From assembly GCA_947500555.1 (NCBI GenBank), contig CANMSE010000004.1, forward strand, positions 496,001 through 560,000: a stretch of DNA of 64,000 nt, read 5' to 3'. Below the pieces are notes generated by a model. That model saw only the letters and a list, made by a program, of their open reading frames with translations. It was not told where the DNA came from and did no database searches. The position numbers and the translations under genes are program-made. Of this stretch, positions 1 to 8,692 are shown in pieces (the first letter of the stretch is position 1; each line of letters begins with the position of its first letter). Source of the DNA: an uncultured Fulvivirga sp. Lineage in GTDB: Bacteria; Bacteroidota; Bacteroidia; Cytophagales; Cyclobacteriaceae.

Positions 1-1
1 A

Positions 2-196
2 AAGGCTACTGCTAAGAAAGAGTCACCAAAGGCCGAGAAAGAAACATTTATAGAAGAGGAGGTAGCTCCAAAAGCGGAGGTAAAAGAGAAAAAAGCTCCA
101 GCAAAGAAAGCTGCAACCAAAAAGGCAGAAGTAAAAGAAGAGGCACCTAAGGCTGAAAAGAAGAAAGTATCAAAAAAGAAAAAAGAAGATGAGTAA
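2..196 (+). CDS. C-terminal tail of a Lys/Ala/Glu-rich protein (partial)
   Basis: The reading frame is open from the left edge to a TAA at 194-196, so only the last 64 residues are visible. They are almost entirely Lys, Ala, Glu and Pro, in loose repeats such as KAEVKE and APKAEKK, and finish with a run of lysines. Tails like this occur on several Bacteroidota nucleic-acid-binding proteins (extended ribosomal proteins, pseudouridine synthases, histone-like proteins). The folded domain lies outside the window, so the family cannot be named. A strong hairpin terminator follows directly, which supports a real gene end. Confidence 0.7.
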   Translation, partial: KATAKKESPKAEKETFIEEEVAPKAEVKEKKAPAKKAATKKAEVKEEAPKAEKKKVSKKKKEDE

Positions 197-221
197 AATC
201 AACTCTCTTGTAAAGATACAA

Positions 222-247
222 AGCCACTCATCTGAGTGGCTTTTTTT
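222..247 (+). terminator. Rho-independent terminator after the Lys-rich gene
   Basis: Perfect 9-bp stem (AGCCACTCA / TGAGTGGCT) with a 2-nt loop, followed by a run of seven T on the plus strand. It sits 25 bp after the TAA of the partial gene. In the minus direction the T run is short, so it mainly serves the plus-strand gene. Confidence 0.85.
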
Positions 248-257
248 ATACCAGCAA

Positions 258-752
258 TTAAGCTCTGTTACCTATTTCTATAACTTGCAGGTTCTTTATT
301 TCAGTAGCTTCGATATCAAACCTTACCAATGTTTTTACTTTATGAAAACCTTGGATGCCAGCTGCTCCTGGATTGATATGGAGTAAATTATGAATTGGGT
401 CTTTTATTATTTTCAGAATATGTGAGTGGCCACAAATAAATAAATCAGGATGTCTATTATTTAGAATTCCTTTTGTCCTGCGATTATATTTTGGTGGATA
501 GCCTCCAATGTGAGTTATCCAGATAGTCAGGGATTCACATTTAAACCATAAGTCTTCTGAAGTAGCGCTCCTTATCTTTTGGCCATCAATATTACCAAAT
601 ACTGCTTTTGTAGGTTTGAAAGACTCAAGTTGCTCTAAAACTTCAATGGTCCCGATATCACCAGCATGCCATATCTCATCACATTTATCAAAGTGTTTAA
701 AGACTTTATCGTCAAGGTGTCCGTGTGTATCTGATAAAAGTCCAACTTTCAT
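258..752 (-). CDS. YfcE/MJ0936-family metallophosphoesterase
   Basis: 164-residue protein carrying the calcineurin-like phosphoesterase signature in order: SDTHG (residues 7-11), HAGDIG, GNIDG, THIGG and GHSH, ending in an NPGA-type strand. These Asp/His/Asn residues bind the two metals. Length and motif order fit the small YfcE/MJ0936 group of cytosolic phosphodiesterases; the natural substrate is usually unknown. It stands alone between a terminator and a divergent redoxin gene. The ATG gives the standard N-terminus MKVGLLSDTHG. Confidence 0.9.
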   Translation of the reverse strand: MKVGLLSDTHGHLDDKVFKHFDKCDEIWHAGDIGTIEVLEQLESFKPTKAVFGNIDGQKIRSATSEDLWFKCESLTIWITHIGGYPPKYNRRTKGILNNRHPDLFICGHSHILKIIKDPIHNLLHINPGAAGIQGFHKVKTLVRFDIEATEIKNLQVIEIGNRA

Positions 753-811
753 ACTTCATAATAATTCATTATTTCATTCATCTGTTTAAATTTAGGTTAA
801 AACCATTTGTT

Positions 812-1369
812 ATGGCACTTACTTCTTCCACCATGTTGCCTCTTGGCACAGAGGCACCTCACTTTAAATTATTTGATACAGTTTCTGAAAAAGAGATTTC
901 ACTGGATGAGATTAAATCTGATGTTGCAACTGTCATCATGTTTATTTGTAATCATTGTCCATATGTAAAGCATATACAAGAACAGTTGGTTGACCTTGCT
1001 GAGGATTACATACCAGAAGGGATTAAGTTTATAGCTATATCATCTAATGATGTTGAAAATTATCCTGAAGATTCTCCCGAATTTATGCATGAAGAAGCAA
1101 AAAAATGGGGATACCCTTTTCCTTATTTATATGATGAAACACAAGCAGTAGCTCAAATGTATGATGCTGCTTGTACTCCTGACTTTTATGTTTTTGATGG
1201 GGATATGAAATTAATTTATCGTGGACAGCTTGATAATAGTAGGCCTGGTAATGGCAAACCTTTGACAGGTGAAGATATAAGAAATGTTTTGGATGATCAC
1301 CTAAAAGGTAATCCAATCACTACCAATCAAATACCAAGTCAGGGATGTAACATTAAGTGGGTTCAGTAA
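812..1369 (+). CDS. Thioredoxin-like / AhpC-TSA family redoxin
   Basis: The preferred start is the ATG at 812, giving 185 residues beginning MALTSSTMLPLG. An upstream GTG at 725 would overlap the phosphoesterase start. The fold is a redoxin: PLGTEAPHFKLFD near the N-terminus, then MFICNHCPYVKH with a CNHC dithiol in the active-site position, and a cis-Pro-containing CTPDFYVFD strand. Proteins of this type (thioredoxin family, CNHCPYVKH) are widespread cytosolic thiol oxidoreductases of uncertain partner. No signal peptide is seen. It may share a divergent promoter region (753-811) with the phosphoesterase gene. Confidence 0.85.
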   Translation: MALTSSTMLPLGTEAPHFKLFDTVSEKEISLDEIKSDVATVIMFICNHCPYVKHIQEQLVDLAEDYIPEGIKFIAISSNDVENYPEDSPEFMHEEAKKWGYPFPYLYDETQAVAQMYDAACTPDFYVFDGDMKLIYRGQLDNSRPGNGKPLTGEDIRNVLDDHLKGNPITTNQIPSQGCNIKWVQ

Positions 1370-1446
1370 TTTAATATAACTTGTTACCTCAAATCGGTAC
1401 AATGCAAGCTAGTTAGATTAGATTTGCGCCTACTTTATTTTTAGCT

Positions 1447-2019
1447 ATGTCCAGTCATATTCGATCTACAGTATTAATTCCTATACTTTGTATTTTTTCT
1501 AGTTGCGCAACAATAATAGGCGGAAGTAAATACTATGCAAACGTTTCTGTGGATGATCATCCAAAAGCCTCAATTTATTATAATGATGAATTAAAAGGTC
1601 AAGGATATTCTTCTTTTAAAATTCCTAGGGTAGATGCCGGAGATGTAGTATTTGAGGTTAAGCAACAAGGCTGTGAAAACCAGTCATTTGTGTATAGTGG
1701 AAGAAAGATTAGAGGTTGGGCCCTTGTGAGTTCAATCGTATTTTTTACAGGTGGATCACCATTACCTCTGCCTTACGGTGCTGCAATTGATTTTGCCTTT
1801 GGTTCGATTTACAAGCCTGACATTACTGAAAAAGGTATTTTAAGGAATAATTATCGCACGTATAACTATATCCTTGATTACACAGGGTGTGGAGAAAAAA
1901 GGCCTGAAACTTCAAGTAAGGAAGAGCGGTTAATAGCACTTAAATCACTTTTTCAGGATGGTCTGATAACTAAAAAAGAGTATGAAGAAAAAAAGAAAAA
2001 AATTTTAGAAGACTTTTAA
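1447..2019 (+). CDS. Lipoprotein with C-terminal SHOCT domain, unknown function
   Basis: 190 residues. The N-terminal hydrophobic stretch ends in a lipobox-like FSSCAT (Cys at about 19), so export and lipidation are likely. The middle resembles PEGA-like small beta domains (VSVDDHPKASIYYNDELKG), then a hydrophobic Gly/Pro-rich segment. The last ~30 residues form a SHOCT motif (ALKSLFQDGLITKKEYEEKK), a short helical oligomerisation/linker element often found at protein ends. The 3' end stops 2 bp before the convergent helicase gene, with no hairpin between them. No specific role can be assigned. Confidence 0.7.
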   Translation: MSSHIRSTVLIPILCIFSSCATIIGGSKYYANVSVDDHPKASIYYNDELKGQGYSSFKIPRVDAGDVVFEVKQQGCENQSFVYSGRKIRGWALVSSIVFFTGGSPLPLPYGAAIDFAFGSIYKPDITEKGILRNNYRTYNYILDYTGCGEKRPETSSKEERLIALKSLFQDGLITKKEYEEKKKKILEDF

Positions 2020-2021
2020 CG

Positions 2022-3275
2022 TTACCTTCTAAAATTATTTTTTCTCCCACCGTTTCGTCTAGAATTTCCTGAAGGTCTTGAATGCCGAGACCGTTTAGCA
2101 CTATCTCTCTCTTTTTTATCCTTCAACACATCAGCAAGCTTTTCTGTAGGCTCAAAACCTTCCAGAATTTGGGTTGGTAATTTTACTTTCAACAACTTTT
2201 CGATTCCTTGAACATACTCCATTTCATCAACGGAAACCAGGGATATTGCTAGTCCACTCGCACCAGCTCTTCCGGTTCGTCCTATTCTATGGACATAGTC
2301 TTCGGGAACATTAGGAAGTTCATAATTAACTACATGGGGTAGGAGAGGTATATCCAGTCCTCTTGCAGCGATATCGGTAGCTACTAAAACGCGTATAGAG
2401 CCTTTCTTAAAATCTGCCAATGCCTTTGTTCGAGCTCCTTGACTTTTGTTGCCGTGAATAGCGGCTGAAGTAATATCGTTTTTTCTAAGTTTTTCACTCA
2501 GCCGATTGGCCCCGTGCTTTGTACGTGTGAATACCAAAGCCTGCTGCCATTGTCCATCAAAGATGAGCTGAATCATTGCTTCCGGTTTCATCTTTTTGTC
2601 TACCCGATAAACTAATTGATCAACTTTCTCTGCCGTAGTATTCTCAGGAGTGGCTTCTACTGCTACCGGATGATGTAATAAGCCATTGGCTAATTTTTTT
2701 ATTTCTTGCGAAAAAGTGGCTGAAAAGAGAAGGTTTTGACGTTTTTTGGGCATTAGACCAATAATCTTTTTTATGTCTCGCAGAAAACCCATGTCTAACA
2801 TTCTATCAGCCTCATCAAGTACTAGTATTTCTACATTATCTAGAAAAAGGAATCGTTGATTATGAAGGTCTAATAGTCGGCCTGGAGTGGCGACTAATAT
2901 GTCTACCCCGTTCCTTAATGCGTTGACCTGCGGATTTTGATTAACGCCTCCAAAAATTACAGAAGATCGTAGGTCCAAAAATTCACCATAATTCTTGATA
3001 TCATCAAAGACTTGTGCCGCAAGTTCTCTCGTAGGAGCTAGTATTAAAGCTCTAACTTGTCGCCTTTTTGCAGGCACATTTTTGGATAGTAGTTGCAACA
3101 TCGGCAAGGCAAACCCAGCGGTCTTACCAGTCCCTGTTTGTGCAGAAGCAAGCAAGTCTTTGCCCTGCAGTACTACTGGTATGGCTTTTTGTTGAATAGG
3201 AGAAGGAGTAATGTATCCTTGTTTACTGATTGATTTCAGTAGAGGAGCTGAGAGCCCCAGGTTATTAAATGACAT
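2022..3275 (-). CDS. rhlE: DEAD-box ATP-dependent RNA helicase, RhlE type
   Basis: 417 residues with the complete DEAD-box set: Q-motif (ITPSPIQQ, about 22-29), motif I AQTGTGKT (45-52), PTRELA, TPGR, DEAD, SAT, ARGLD and [10 protein letters not shown], followed by a basic Arg/Asn/Gly-rich tail ([18 protein letters not shown]). The short length and basic tail fit RhlE-like helicases of Bacteroidota, which remodel rRNA or mRNA in the cytosol. It is monocistronic, convergent with the SHOCT lipoprotein gene. Its 5' leader contains an inverted repeat that could fold in the mRNA. Confidence 0.93.
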   Translation of the reverse strand: MSFNNLGLSAPLLKSISKQGYITPSPIQQKAIPVVLQGKDLLASAQTGTGKTAGFALPMLQLLSKNVPAKRRQVRALILAPTRELAAQVFDDIKNYGEFLDLRSSVIFGGVNQNPQVNALRNGVDILVATPGRLLDLHNQRFLFLDNVEILVLDEADRMLDMGFLRDIKKIIGLMPKKRQNLLFSATFSQEIKKLANGLLHHPVAVEATPENTTAEKVDQLVYRVDKKMKPEAMIQLIFDGQWQQALVFTRTKHGANRLSEKLRKNDITSAAIHGNKSQGARTKALADFKKGSIRVLVATDIAARGLDIPLLPHVVNYELPNVPEDYVHRIGRTGRAGASGLAISLVSVDEMEYVQGIEKLLKVKLPTQILEGFEPTEKLADVLKDKKERDSAKRSRHSRPSGNSRRNGGRKNNFRR

Positions 3276-3288
3276 ATAAATTGTTTGT

Positions 3289-3315
3289 GAAATGACAATT
3301 ACAATTAGTCATTTC
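3289..3315 (-). promoter_or_regulatory. Inverted repeat in the rhlE 5' leader
   Basis: GAAATGAC - 11 nt - GTCATTTC, a perfect 8-bp inverted repeat starting 14 bp upstream of the rhlE ATG. It could form an mRNA hairpin or be a dimer operator. Nothing in the sequence decides between these. Confidence 0.4.
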
Positions 3316-3428
3316 TGATAAGTAGCAAAGGTACAGCTAAATATCTATTATCAGCTTCATTCTGCGTTAAACAAAATTGTTATTGGATTAAAAATTTAAA
3401 TATTATATATTTAAGAAAATTATATATA

Positions 3429-3785
3429 ATGAAATCAAATGAATATATAAAGGGCACTCTTAAAACCATTGTTTTGAAATTGCTCTCTGAAAGAGATCAA
3501 ATGTATGGATATGAGATCAATCAGAAGGTGTTGGAGTTATCTCAAGACGAAATACAGTTGACCTATGGAGCTCTATATCCGATTTTGTATAAGCTTGAGC
3601 AGGATGGATTGCTAAAAACAAAATCTGAAATTGTTGACAACAGAGCCAGAAAGTATTATTCATTAACCGCTAATGGTAAGAAAATGGCGAAACAAAAAGT
3701 TGATGACCTAAAACGATTTACCCGGATATTAAAGACTGTTCTTGAGCCTGATCCAAAATTAAGTTTGAACTTATGGGGAATTTAG
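3429..3785 (+). CDS. PadR-family transcriptional regulator
   Basis: 118 residues with the PadR winged-helix layout: LKTIVLKLLSERDQMYGYEI helix, then TYGALYPILYKLEQDGLLKT recognition helix and KYYSLTANGKK wing, ending in a short dimerisation helix. PadR proteins are dimeric repressors, often of the adjacent membrane-protein gene. The next gene starts 13 bp before this one ends, so the pair is translationally coupled. Upstream DNA is extremely AT-rich with TATATATTTAAG-like stretches suited to a -7 element. Confidence 0.9.
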   Translation: MKSNEYIKGTLKTIVLKLLSERDQMYGYEINQKVLELSQDEIQLTYGALYPILYKLEQDGLLKTKSEIVDNRARKYYSLTANGKKMAKQKVDDLKRFTRILKTVLEPDPKLSLNLWGI

Positions 3786-4957
3786 ACAATAACTATTTAG
3801 AGAGAATCCATGATTTTTTAGATCAACAAAAAGTCACTTTCGGGCCATTGAGAGATGAAATCTATGATCATATACTTAGTGATATAGAGGGTAAGGTGCG
3901 AGATGGATATTCGTTAAAAGAATCTTGGGATATGGTGGTAAGTGAAATTCCGCCAAATCATTTTCAAACAGTACAAACAGAAACCATAGAGTCCATTAAT
4001 AAAGGATTAAATCTGTCAAGGATATTCTCATATCTATCCCTCATTTTGTTAGGCTTCTCGATAGTATTTAAGCTACTTCATTTACCTGGCACTACTATGT
4101 TAATGCTGGGAGGGATGACCGCTATTGCAACTTCTTTTTTGATTAGCAGTTTTGTGGGAATTAGAAAGTATAAAAATAAATCTGGATCAATATTACTACT
4201 TGCAACGGTAGTGACCGTGCTCATTTTTATGTTATCCTGGATATTAATGATCTTTCAGCTTCCCGGAACGATTCCTCTCAAAGTAATTTCTGTAACTGTA
4301 CTGTTAGTTTTATTTCCATTTCTTACAGTATACTTCAGTCGAAACATTCATTCTGAGGACAATTTATTGGCATATCTACACACCAAGCATTCGCCAGGTA
4401 TTGAAAGGTTTTTATTAATACTGCTGGCCATGAGTGGAATATTAAAACTAGCTGCAATCGCCTTTAGTTTTATTCCAAATATATCATCTATATTACTCAT
4501 TGTAACCATATGCATTGCAGGCTTCCATTTTTTCGCCTTGACCTGGCATCCTGAATGCTTAAAAAAAATAAAGAATAAGAAAGGTGCTAACGTCCTTTTA
4601 GTATTTCTTTTTGCATGCTTTTTATTGCCTGCACTTGGCACCCAATTAATACTGGATTTTAGAGTTATTCTTGCCTCCACATTTTATTGGATAGCTGGAA
4701 TACTGACTTTATCTGGATCAAATAAAAAAAATACGAATTACTACAAGACAGTTGTTTTTGTCTTTGTTACAGTTTTCTATATGATATGGGCTTTGATCAA
4801 TTTTGGAGTACTTGGCCCCCAGTTTAATGACTTAATTTTTAATCTTCCAGTATTAGTAATTTTTCTTGTTGGATTAGTGCTTGGTTTAAAAGATTCCTTA
4901 TTCAAGAGTTATATGATTATGGTCATTGCACATTACTTGTTTGAATTTATAAGATAG
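3773..4957 (+). CDS. PadR-coupled polytopic membrane protein, unknown function
   Basis: 394 residues. The first ~75 residues are soluble and helical (LERIHDFLDQQKVTFGPLRD...), resembling the HAAS-type domains that accompany PadR regulators. The rest holds about ten membrane segments, including FKLLHLPGTTMLMLGG and a related FQLPGTIPLKVIS, which suggests an internal duplication. No transporter or enzyme motif is recognisable. It overlaps the PadR gene by 13 bp and ends in a bidirectional terminator. The likely role is a membrane module whose expression is set by the PadR protein. Confidence 0.65.
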   Translation: MGNLDNNYLERIHDFLDQQKVTFGPLRDEIYDHILSDIEGKVRDGYSLKESWDMVVSEIPPNHFQTVQTETIESINKGLNLSRIFSYLSLILLGFSIVFKLLHLPGTTMLMLGGMTAIATSFLISSFVGIRKYKNKSGSILLLATVVTVLIFMLSWILMIFQLPGTIPLKVISVTVLLVLFPFLTVYFSRNIHSEDNLLAYLHTKHSPGIERFLLILLAMSGILKLAAIAFSFIPNISSILLIVTICIAGFHFFALTWHPECLKKIKNKKGANVLLVFLFACFLLPALGTQLILDFRVILASTFYWIAGILTLSGSNKKNTNYYKTVVFVFVTVFYMIWALINFGVLGPQFNDLIFNLPVLVIFLVGLVLGLKDSLFKSYMIMVIAHYLFEFIR

Positions 4958-4976
4958 GAGTTTACTCATTTAAGCC

Positions 4977-5013
4977 AAAAAAAGCTCATCAATATATTGA
5001 TGAGCTTTTTTTT
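4977..5013. terminator. Bidirectional terminator between convergent genes
   Basis: A near-continuous perfect palindrome centred on 4994/4995 (GCTCATCAATA / TATTGATGAGC), flanked by A on the left and a run of T on the right. It acts as an intrinsic terminator for both the plus-strand membrane protein (stop 4957) and the minus-strand barrel gene (stop 5024). Confidence 0.9.
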
Positions 5014-5023
5014 AAATACCAAC

Positions 5024-5779
5024 TTACAGAATTACTCCGAAGCTAAATGCATTTAGTTTTGGACCTTTGTTTTCTACAAACATTTCATTTATGTCATAAT
5101 TAGCAAATATATCTACTCCTCTAAACCCGACTTGCAATCGTGCTCCATAACGAATGTTATTTAAGAAAAAGCCATCGTGATCTTTATCTCTATTGCGGTC
5201 ATCTACAACCGTTTTAGTATAACTGGCTATTTTATATCCTGCATATCCTCCAAGGCCTATCCTAAAGCCTCCTCTATGATCAAATCCATGCCAGTGCCCC
5301 CACTTGCTTCTATGACGCCCTCTTCTTTTCTTACCAAATCTGAGCATGGGTACCATGCTCGCATTGATATAGCTCGCTGTAAGCTTACTTTTTTTCGAAT
5401 CTACATCAGCCGGAGCTTCTGTAAATACAACAACATCATCACCTTCGGATAGACGCACGGCTTCGTTTTCAAATTTGAAATTATACCAACTGACTCCAAC
5501 ACCCCATTCCAGATGCAATGGCCCGGAGATATGCGTGTCATTAACAGCATTTAAACCTACATACCATGAACCCCAGGGCCGTACGGCATACAATGAATTG
5601 TTGTCATTGGGGAATTCACCATCTTCCAACCAATTGTTGATGCCCAAATCAACACTGAAGTTATGATGGGTGCCGTAACGATATTTCTTTTTTTCTCTTT
5701 TTTCATCGTCTTGTGCCAAAGCAGGGGAGATAAGCAGTGAGACCAATACTGCAATTGATAATAGTTTTAGACCTTTCAT
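5024..5779 (-). CDS. Outer-membrane beta-barrel protein (paralogue of next gene)
   Basis: The start at 5779 gives MKGLKLLSIAVLVSLLISPALAQ, a clean signal peptide. An ATG 60 bp upstream would add 20 residues in front of it. The mature ~228 residues are rich in alternating aromatic and polar strands and end in a Phe/Leu strand (NAFSFGVIL) typical of barrels. The C-terminal half closely matches the upstream gene: IRYGARLQVGFRG...FANYDINEMF and KGPKLNAFSFG are shared almost word for word. It is the last gene of the sigma / anti-sigma / barrel cluster. Function unknown; a surface or envelope-stress protein is plausible. Confidence 0.75.
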   Translation of the reverse strand: MKGLKLLSIAVLVSLLISPALAQDDEKREKKKYRYGTHHNFSVDLGINNWLEDGEFPNDNNSLYAVRPWGSWYVGLNAVNDTHISGPLHLEWGVGVSWYNFKFENEAVRLSEGDDVVVFTEAPADVDSKKSKLTASYINASMVPMLRFGKKRRGRHRSKWGHWHGFDHRGGFRIGLGGYAGYKIASYTKTVVDDRNRDKDHDGFFLNNIRYGARLQVGFRGVDIFANYDINEMFVENKGPKLNAFSFGVIL

Positions 5780-5862
5780 AGTTTTACATTTTTTGAGTTT
5801 TACATAGTTTTCCTGTGCGACCTCTTGAGTCGCTTTCATTTTAATTAAGCTGTTGTTATTAG

Positions 5863-6957
5863 TTATAGAATTATTCCAAAGCTGAAGGCATTTAGTTTGG
5901 GCCCTTTACCTTCATTAAAGAGTTCATTCATATCGTAGTTAAAAAATAAGTCTGTGCCTCTGTAACCCATTTGCACTCTGACACCATATCTCAGATTTGT
6001 TAAATTAAAATTATCTCTGTCTTTGTCTTTTTTTCCTCCTTCAAATTTAACCTTGGAATGACTGCCAAGTCGATAACCAGCATACCCGCCAACTCCCATT
6101 CTGAAACCTCCGTCAGATCCTCCAATCTTAAACCTGTTCCAATCGGTTAATCCGTCCCAATTGCCCACTGATCTTCGCTTACGCTCTCTTCCAAATTGGA
6201 TCATAGGTACTGCCGCTATATTCAGAAAAGATGCAGTTAGCTTACTTTTCTTATAGTCTCTATTAATATCAGGGTCTTCAATAAAAGTAGTGACGCCATC
6301 CACTTCAGTAATTCTGGTTCTATCATCTTGAAATTTAAAATTGTACCAACTGATACCTGGACCTAACTCAAGATACAACCGACCTTTAAGTTTAAATTGG
6401 TGTGTTGAATTAATGGCAAAGTACCATGAACCCCAGGGTCTTACAGCATGCTGTGCATCAGATTCTTCCGGAAATTTACCATCATTTAAATAGTTGTTGG
6501 TACCTAGATCAAAATTGATCAAGTGTCTGGAATCTCTTCTTCTCTTTCTTGTATTTATGGTAAATGTTCTTCGATCATCATCTCTGGACCTCCATCGATC
6601 ATCACGTCTCCAGTCATCGTCCTTTCTGCTTTTCCATTGTTCATACTCCTCACTATATTCAGATTCTTCCTTAGGTTCTTCTTTCACCACTATGGTAGTA
6701 TCACCAATAACCTGCTCATTTTCATTCACTAAAGTTGAATCAGGAGCCAGCTTCAATTTCAGATTGTTCAAAATAGCATTTAGATCATATTTTGACAGTT
6801 CTTCCAAGTCATTAGGGTCATTTACAAGAAAAATAACCTTGCTAGTGCCTACATTAATAATCAAAGAATCCGTTTTTTGCTGAGCTTCAAGAGAAGTCAG
6901 TATACCTGAAAGTAGGAATACCAGTAGCAAGTAATATGTGATTCTTTTATTTGCCAT
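5863..6957 (-). CDS. Outer-membrane beta-barrel protein with long acidic/basic linker
   Basis: 364 residues with signal peptide (ending SLEAQ, about residue 25), then a ~110-residue charged region. That region includes a Glu-rich part (EEPKEESEYSEEYE) and an Arg/Asp-rich part (DDWRRDDRWRSRDDDRR). A barrel domain paralogous to the downstream protein follows (LINFDLGTNNYLNDGKFPE, AVRPWGSWYFAINS, NLRYGVRVQMGYRG). The linker may span the periplasm or contact the anti-sigma partner. Its start overlaps the anti-sigma-like gene by 11 bp, so the two are co-translated. Exact function unknown. Confidence 0.75.
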   Translation of the reverse strand: MANKRITYYLLLVFLLSGILTSLEAQQKTDSLIINVGTSKVIFLVNDPNDLEELSKYDLNAILNNLKLKLAPDSTLVNENEQVIGDTTIVVKEEPKEESEYSEEYEQWKSRKDDDWRRDDRWRSRDDDRRTFTINTRKRRRDSRHLINFDLGTNNYLNDGKFPEESDAQHAVRPWGSWYFAINSTHQFKLKGRLYLELGPGISWYNFKFQDDRTRITEVDGVTTFIEDPDINRDYKKSKLTASFLNIAAVPMIQFGRERKRRSVGNWDGLTDWNRFKIGGSDGGFRMGVGGYAGYRLGSHSKVKFEGGKKDKDRDNFNLTNLRYGVRVQMGYRGTDLFFNYDMNELFNEGKGPKLNAFSFGIIL

Positions 6958-7732
6958 TATTTTCTTTTCTTTTATTCATTGCGAAGAGTTCATTCTTAGC
7001 CTTTCGTAATTCTCCTAATCCACTCTCACCTTTTTTCACTTCCTTAGCAAACTTTAAAATCTTTCTGAATTTACTTGTCTCCTCTTCATTACTATTTGCA
7101 AGTGTATTTTCTTTAGTAAACTGACTGATATCAAAAACCAATGTCCTTCCTTTTTCTATTTTCTTAGATGTTGAAGGCGGCTGATTGGTTGCATCGTTAT
7201 CCTCTACTTTCGCTACTTTTTCAGAAGATGAGATAGCAATACCTGTTAGATCAGGTGAAATTATTTCTACTTTTTCAGCATTAGTAATTGCATCAGTAAC
7301 CTCTATTTGATCATTTGATTCTTTAATTAAATAAGACTCCTTCCTTTCAGAAGGTATTGTATTTGCAGCTATGGGTTTTTCTTTTTGAGTATATGACTCT
7401 ACAGGTATTTCTTCAATCTCAGATTTTAGCTCTTTGTCCCTTTGGTTAGTTTTTTCATCGATTTCTTGAGCGATATTGGTTTTTGTTTCAACAGCATTCA
7501 TTTCGTTATTAGCTAATTCTTCTTGACCAGGTATATTTTCATTACTATAGAAAATAATACCTGCCAGCATTAACAAAATAATTGAGGCAGCGACACTCCA
7601 GATCCAAAAGACTGGGGTCTTTCTAGGACCCTCAATTTTTTCATCTATTTGAGCCCATAGGTTCTGTGCTGGTCTTTTTTCAAAGTCCTCTAATTTATTT
7701 TTAAATAAGTTGTCTAACTCTCGATTACTCAT
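6947..7732 (-). CDS. Single-pass anti-sigma-factor-like membrane protein
   Basis: 261 residues: an N-terminal cytosolic part (MSNRELDNLFKNKLEDFEKRPAQNLWAQ split by turns), one transmembrane helix near residues 42-63 (VAASIILLMLAGIIFY) and a long Glu/Lys/Thr-rich periplasmic region. The gene starts 2 bp after the ECF sigma gene stops. This is the usual position and topology of Bacteroidota anti-sigma factors, which hold the sigma factor at the membrane. No ZAS zinc motif (HxxxCxxC) is visible, so the assignment rests on topology and context. Confidence 0.6.
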   Translation of the reverse strand: MSNRELDNLFKNKLEDFEKRPAQNLWAQIDEKIEGPRKTPVFWIWSVAASIILLMLAGIIFYSNENIPGQEELANNEMNAVETKTNIAQEIDEKTNQRDKELKSEIEEIPVESYTQKEKPIAANTIPSERKESYLIKESNDQIEVTDAITNAEKVEIISPDLTGIAISSSEKVAKVEDNDATNQPPSTSKKIEKGRTLVFDISQFTKENTLANSNEEETSKFRKILKFAKEVKKGESGLGELRKAKNELFAMNKRKENNGK

Positions 7733-7734
7733 CG

Positions 7735-8304
7735 TTATTGTATTTTCTTTTTCAATACAGCTTCTGTTTCCAGCAGTTGTTTTTGTAATAATGTTCTTGC
7801 CCGACTCAATTGTGACTTAGAAGTATTTTCTGATATCCCACATCGTTGGGCTATTTCCTTATGAGAGAAACCTTCTATAGCGTATAGATTGAAAATCGTC
7901 CTATAACCAACAGGTAGATTTTGAACTAGTTTTAGTAAATCTTCTGCCTCTAAATGGCTGTTTAGTGAGTCATAGTTAGGTTCTCTATCGGCTTTTTCTA
8001 TATCAACTTCCAGATACATACTTTTATTTTTACGTATATAGCCTAGTGATTCATTAACCATAATTCTTCTAACCCAACCTTCAAAACTTCCCTCACCTTT
8101 GAACTGATCAATTTTTTCAAAAACTTTTACAAAAGCAGTGATAACAATATCCTCAGCCTCAGTCTCTTCTTTGACATAGCGAAAACAGATAGCATACATT
8201 TTTGATGCATACTTATCATACAATTCCTGCTGAGCGTGCCGATCAAATTTTCGACATTTTCGGATCAGTACGTCCTCTTCTGTGCTATGAATCTTAAGTT
8301 TCAT
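7735..8304 (-). CDS. ECF-type RNA polymerase sigma factor
   Basis: 189 residues. Region 2 is visible as QQELYDKYASKMYAICFRY...AEDIVITAFVKVFEKIDQFKG with FEGWVRRIMVNESLGYIRK. Region 4 is LPVGYRTIFNLYAIEGFSHKEIAQRCGISENTSKSQLSRARTLLQ, broken by normal linkers. It lacks sigma regions 1 and 3, as in ECF factors. First gene of a four-gene minus-strand set with an anti-sigma-like protein and two outer-membrane barrels, which suggests it controls that set in response to an envelope signal. Confidence 0.92.
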   Translation of the reverse strand: MKLKIHSTEEDVLIRKCRKFDRHAQQELYDKYASKMYAICFRYVKEETEAEDIVITAFVKVFEKIDQFKGEGSFEGWVRRIMVNESLGYIRKNKSMYLEVDIEKADREPNYDSLNSHLEAEDLLKLVQNLPVGYRTIFNLYAIEGFSHKEIAQRCGISENTSKSQLSRARTLLQKQLLETEAVLKKKIQ

Positions 8305-8401
8305 TTATGAGTTACACTTTCAAGATGCAGAACCTTGAGAGATGGTTGCAGCATTAGACTAAAATAATTTGGACTCTATTTTTCTGTCTAAAAATAAGAA
8401 T

Positions 8402-8656
8402 TTAGTCTGTGCTCTCTTGTCGCTTTCTTATCAGGTTTTTTACGGCTACTCTAAAAGCAAGTTGCGTTTGAGGTTTGTCCATCAGGTCTCTGGCGATTGC
8501 CAGATCAAGCCTACGTCTTTCTTCTTTTAATATGCCTTCTAATTCGGTGTTACCAGCTACAGCTTTTATACTCATTTCATAAAGGTCATTGAGATGAGTT
8601 TCACATAGCGAGTTTAGCTCTTTTAGTATTTGAACTTCGGTCTGCATAATTTTCAA
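8402..8656 (-). CDS. Small helical protein, unknown
   Basis: 84 residues, mostly predicted alpha helix and highly charged (ILKELNSLCETHLNDLYEMS, KEERRRLDLAIARDL), with a basic C-terminus. No signal peptide or known motif. ATG codons at 8656 and 8647 are both possible starts. It lies between the PspC gene terminator and the sigma-factor gene on the same strand. The reading frame looks like a real gene, but no function can be inferred. Confidence 0.55.
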   Translation of the reverse strand: MKIMQTEVQILKELNSLCETHLNDLYEMSIKAVAGNTELEGILKEERRRLDLAIARDLMDKPQTQLAFRVAVKNLIRKRQESTD

Positions 8657-8692
8657 AAGCGAATATAATTAATTGTTAGACTTAAGTAAACA

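Noticed and set aside
2..196. Possible tandem DNA repeat in the Lys/Ala/Glu-rich tail
   Set aside because: Repetition is at the level of amino-acid composition; the DNA units differ and are not regularly spaced.
725..811. GTG-initiated extension of the redoxin gene
   Set aside because: It adds 29 hydrophobic residues unlike the family and overlaps the divergent phosphoesterase gene; the ATG at 812 gives the normal start.
3366..3372. Single GTTAAAC upstream of rhlE, as in the crt operators
   Set aside because: No second heptad at 10-11 or 21-22 bp; expected by chance in AT-rich DNA.
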